A stretch of 64,000 bases of DNA, from positions 32,412 through 96,411 of the forward strand of contig JADYZN010000050.1 of the NCBI GenBank assembly GCA_020853095.1. The letters are read 5' to 3'. A program made the translations under genes and the position numbers. The DNA is from Phycisphaerales bacterium (GTDB taxonomy: Bacteria; Planctomycetota; Phycisphaerae; Tepidisphaerales; Tepidisphaeraceae). Below the pieces are notes generated by a model, which made no database searches, had not been told where the DNA came from, and saw only the letters and a list, made by a program, of their open reading frames with translations. Positions 62,501 to 64,000 of this stretch are shown piece by piece. Position 1 is the stretch's first letter. Each line of letters begins with the position of its first letter.

Positions 62501-63286
62501 CTAATTGCTGAACCGAAATCGAATGATCGTCAAAATCGCCTTGATGCCATCTTTCCAGGTGATTTTCTTGCCTTCTTCATAGCTGCGGCCGTAATACGCC
62601 ACGCCCACCTCGTAAATCCGCAGCCGGGGACGGATTTTAGCGATTTTTGCGGTAATTTCAGGTTCAAATCCAAATCGATTGCAACGGATCTGAACGCGAT
62701 CGAGAACCGACTTGCGGAAGACCTTGTAACAGACCTCCATGTCCGTCAGGTTCAGGTTGGTGAACATGTTGCTGAAATGGGTCAGAAATTTGTTGCCGAT
62801 GGTGTGCCAGAAATAGAGCACGCGGTGCGGCTCGCCGATGAACCGGCTGCCGTAGACGACATCCGCCTTGCCATCCACGATCGGCTGAAGCAATTTCATG
62901 TAATCTTCCGGGTCGTATTCGAGGTCGGCATCCTGAATCAACACCACCTGGCCCGTCGCGAGCTTGAATCCATCCCGCAACGCGGCGCCCTTGCCTTGGT
63001 TGACGGGCTTGTGACTGATCTTAAACTCAGTATTGGCAAATAGTTGCGGCAACTGGTCGAGTTTTTCGGCCGTCCCATCCGTGGAACAGTCGTTGACGCA
63101 GATGATTTGGCGGCTGATCCCAGGTGGCAGCTCGGCCGCCACGACCAGCCCGACGAGCTTTTGAATCGTATCCACCTCGTTGTAAACGGGGATGACGATC
63201 GAGACCTTGTGGATGGCCGACGATGGCCCGGCGGCCTGGTCGGCCGGGGCGGCGGCGGGGTCCGGTTGTTGCAAATTCATGCTCAT
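62501..63286 (-). CDS. Family 2 glycosyltransferase (polyprenyl-phosphate type)
   Basis: A 261-residue GT-A enzyme. After an Ala/Pro/Gln-rich lead of ~25 residues, [57 protein letters not shown] and [21 protein letters not shown] carry the nucleotide and DxD-type metal sites. [17 protein letters not shown] at the end is typical of DPM1-like bacterial enzymes. It is first in a transcript with two UDP-sugar decarboxylase-like genes, so they may work on one glycan. Start is 63286 or 63280. Confidence 0.9.
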   Translation of the reverse strand: MSMNLQQPDPAAAPADQAAGPSSAIHKVSIVIPVYNEVDTIQKLVGLVVAAELPPGISRQIICVNDCSTDGTAEKLDQLPQLFANTEFKISHKPVNQGKGAALRDGFKLATGQVVLIQDADLEYDPEDYMKLLQPIVDGKADVVYGSRFIGEPHRVLYFWHTIGNKFLTHFSNMFTNLNLTDMEVCYKVFRKSVLDRVQIRCNRFGFEPEITAKIAKIRPRLRIYEVGVAYYGRSYEEGKKITWKDGIKAILTIIRFRFSN

Positions 63287-63391
63287 GCGGCCATTGCGGA
63301 AGGTGAGAATCCTATCCAACCGCCCGCAAATCGCAATCGGCAAGTTCGTTGATATGAGGAGGGCTTAACAAATCGAGATGATTTGATAGTT

Positions 63392-63900
63392 TCATCCTTG
63401 ACATAAATCTAAAAGGAACTTGGTGATTACAGCCAGAGATGGTTTTTTGAAATCCCATAGGTCTGTTTTCGAGCTTTGCCCCAACGTCATGGCGGGATTA
63501 TTGCCGAAGCCAGCAATTATAGAGTGAACTTTTACTTTGGCTTGCATATTTTCAGCAAAAGTATTGGCTCCGACACATCGTGCGAAGTCATCCGCGCATT
63601 GGAGTAAGTTTGGACGTGTGATCGCACTCAAACACGCATCTTCCAAGCAACCACTTTGTCGATCATGAGGAATAATAAGCATCGCTGTCTCTGGTTTTCC
63701 GCCGCCTCTTTGATCTTCATCTTTTGGCGGATCAATTCCATTCTCTCTGAAAAATCCTTGAATTGACTGTATAGTTGCCTGCCTGTCTTTCTCAGCATCA
63801 CAAATGACGCCTATCCTCCTAACCTTCTCAAAATTTCGTTGCGGTCGAAGGGCTTTCAGATATTGGCCGACTGTTAGCAGCCCGTGGTGAAAGTCGTTTA
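63392..63900 (-). pseudogene. DUF3226 protein truncated at its N-terminus
   Basis: The minus-strand frame is open from about 63946 to a stop at 63392-63394. Its product, from about LTVGQYLKALRPQRNFEKVRRIGVICDAEKD through IDPPKDEDQ, AMLIIPHDRQSGCLEDACLS and KAKVKVHS-like segments to TDLWDFKKPSLAVITKFLLDLC, matches the DUF3226 family in order: a LGVICDAE strand, a PGxLEDLCL segment and the final WDF...AxxxxxFLLxL helix. The usual N-terminal LVEGKDDxxV Toprim-like motif is missing and no good start codon exists. The frame runs into sequence abutting an insertion sequence, so insertion probably cut the gene. A partner AAA ATPase is not present in the window. Confidence 0.7.
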
Positions 63901-64000
63901 TCCACTGGAATTTGATTCGCCCCCGCGATAATCTGCCGCCGCTGTGTCACGGAGGACTGTCGATGGCCATGGGTAAACGCAAAAAGGAATCTCAGCAGCC
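63900..64000 (+). mobile_element. Left end of an insertion sequence (continues beyond the window)
   Basis: The region ahead of the transposase-like start at 63963 is short, has a good ribosome site and cuts into the DUF3226 frame. The exact terminal inverted repeat cannot be fixed because the other end is outside the window. Confidence 0.5.
63963..64000 (+). CDS. Transposase N-terminus, partial (IS5/IS1182-like)
   Basis: ATG at 63963 with GGAGGA 8 bases upstream. Only MAMGKRKKESQQ is visible. A basic GKRK(K/R) start followed by Gln residues is common in IS1182-type transposases as I recall them. The window ends before any catalytic motif, so the family is a guess. Confidence 0.55.
   Translation, partial: MAMGKRKKESQQ

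Overview
The window looks like chromosomal DNA of a GC-rich planctomycete, most likely from the class Phycisphaerae or close to it. The basis is a PEP-CTERM/exosortase exopolysaccharide locus, several BNR/Asp-box beta-propeller proteins, a division/cell-wall cluster with no ftsA or ftsZ, many Gfo/Idh/MocA, TIM-barrel isomerase and GHMP-type carbohydrate genes, and a tail-anchored Ser/Thr kinase. The taxonomic call is inference; no rRNA is present.

Layout. 1-4.5 kb: end of an amidohydrolase, a ubiquitin-fold MoaD/ThiS-like protein paired with a BNR propeller, a TetR regulator followed by a second BNR protein, a metallo-hydrolase and a type II NADH dehydrogenase. 5.9-14.1 kb: ftsW-murG-murC-murB-ddl-ftsQ-like, a membrane protein, then mraZ with its own promoter and MraZ-box-like repeats. 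14.7-15.7 kb: a higBA toxin-antitoxin pair with a clear operator/promoter and a MITE-like palindromic element. 15.7-27.2 kb: DUF1444, Gfo/Idh, an acetyltransferase, dnaE, a heptosyltransferase, a thioredoxin-like protein, argG, a lipoprotein and YbaB. 27.4-39.2 kb: one long operon for exopolysaccharide export and protein sorting (WecG-type glycosyltransferase fusion, exosortase, EpsI, Wzz/tyrosine kinase, polyprenyl sugar phosphotransferase, giant TPR protein), closed by a strong intrinsic terminator. 39.2-49.6 kb: FKBP isomerase, a sensor/response-regulator hybrid, SDR, sugar isomerase, glycosyltransferase, an orphan fragment of a group-II-intron-like RNA, a PEP-CTERM substrate and a divergent beta-helix/Rieske pair, hisF and tRNA-His. 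49.8-57.5 kb: Ser/Thr kinase, beta-hydroxyacid dehydrogenase, bifunctional fucokinase/GDP-fucose pyrophosphorylase, a tiny lipoprotein, tyrA, accA. 57.5-64 kb: accessory end, with a GmrSD-like type IV restriction gene between two copies of the accA 3' end, a GbsR/MarR regulator, two tandem UDP-glucuronate-decarboxylase-like genes with a glycosyltransferase, and a 5'-truncated DUF3226 gene abutting an insertion sequence.

How the parts fit. The exosortase operon makes and exports an extracellular polysaccharide and sorts PEP-CTERM proteins; one substrate is encoded 6 kb downstream. The fucose, UDP-sugar, glycosyltransferase and heptosyltransferase genes supply activated sugars. The mur/fts genes supply peptidoglycan. 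The last 7 kb, and the higBA/MITE patch, carry the signs of transfer: gene-end duplication, defence genes, IS insertion and gene decay.

Points most worth a second look: the accA-tail duplication around the GmrSD gene, the IS-broken DUF3226 gene, the group-II-intron/omega-RNA-like fragment just past a terminator, the glycosyltransferase-nucleotidyltransferase fusion that opens the exosortase operon, and the rearranged division cluster.
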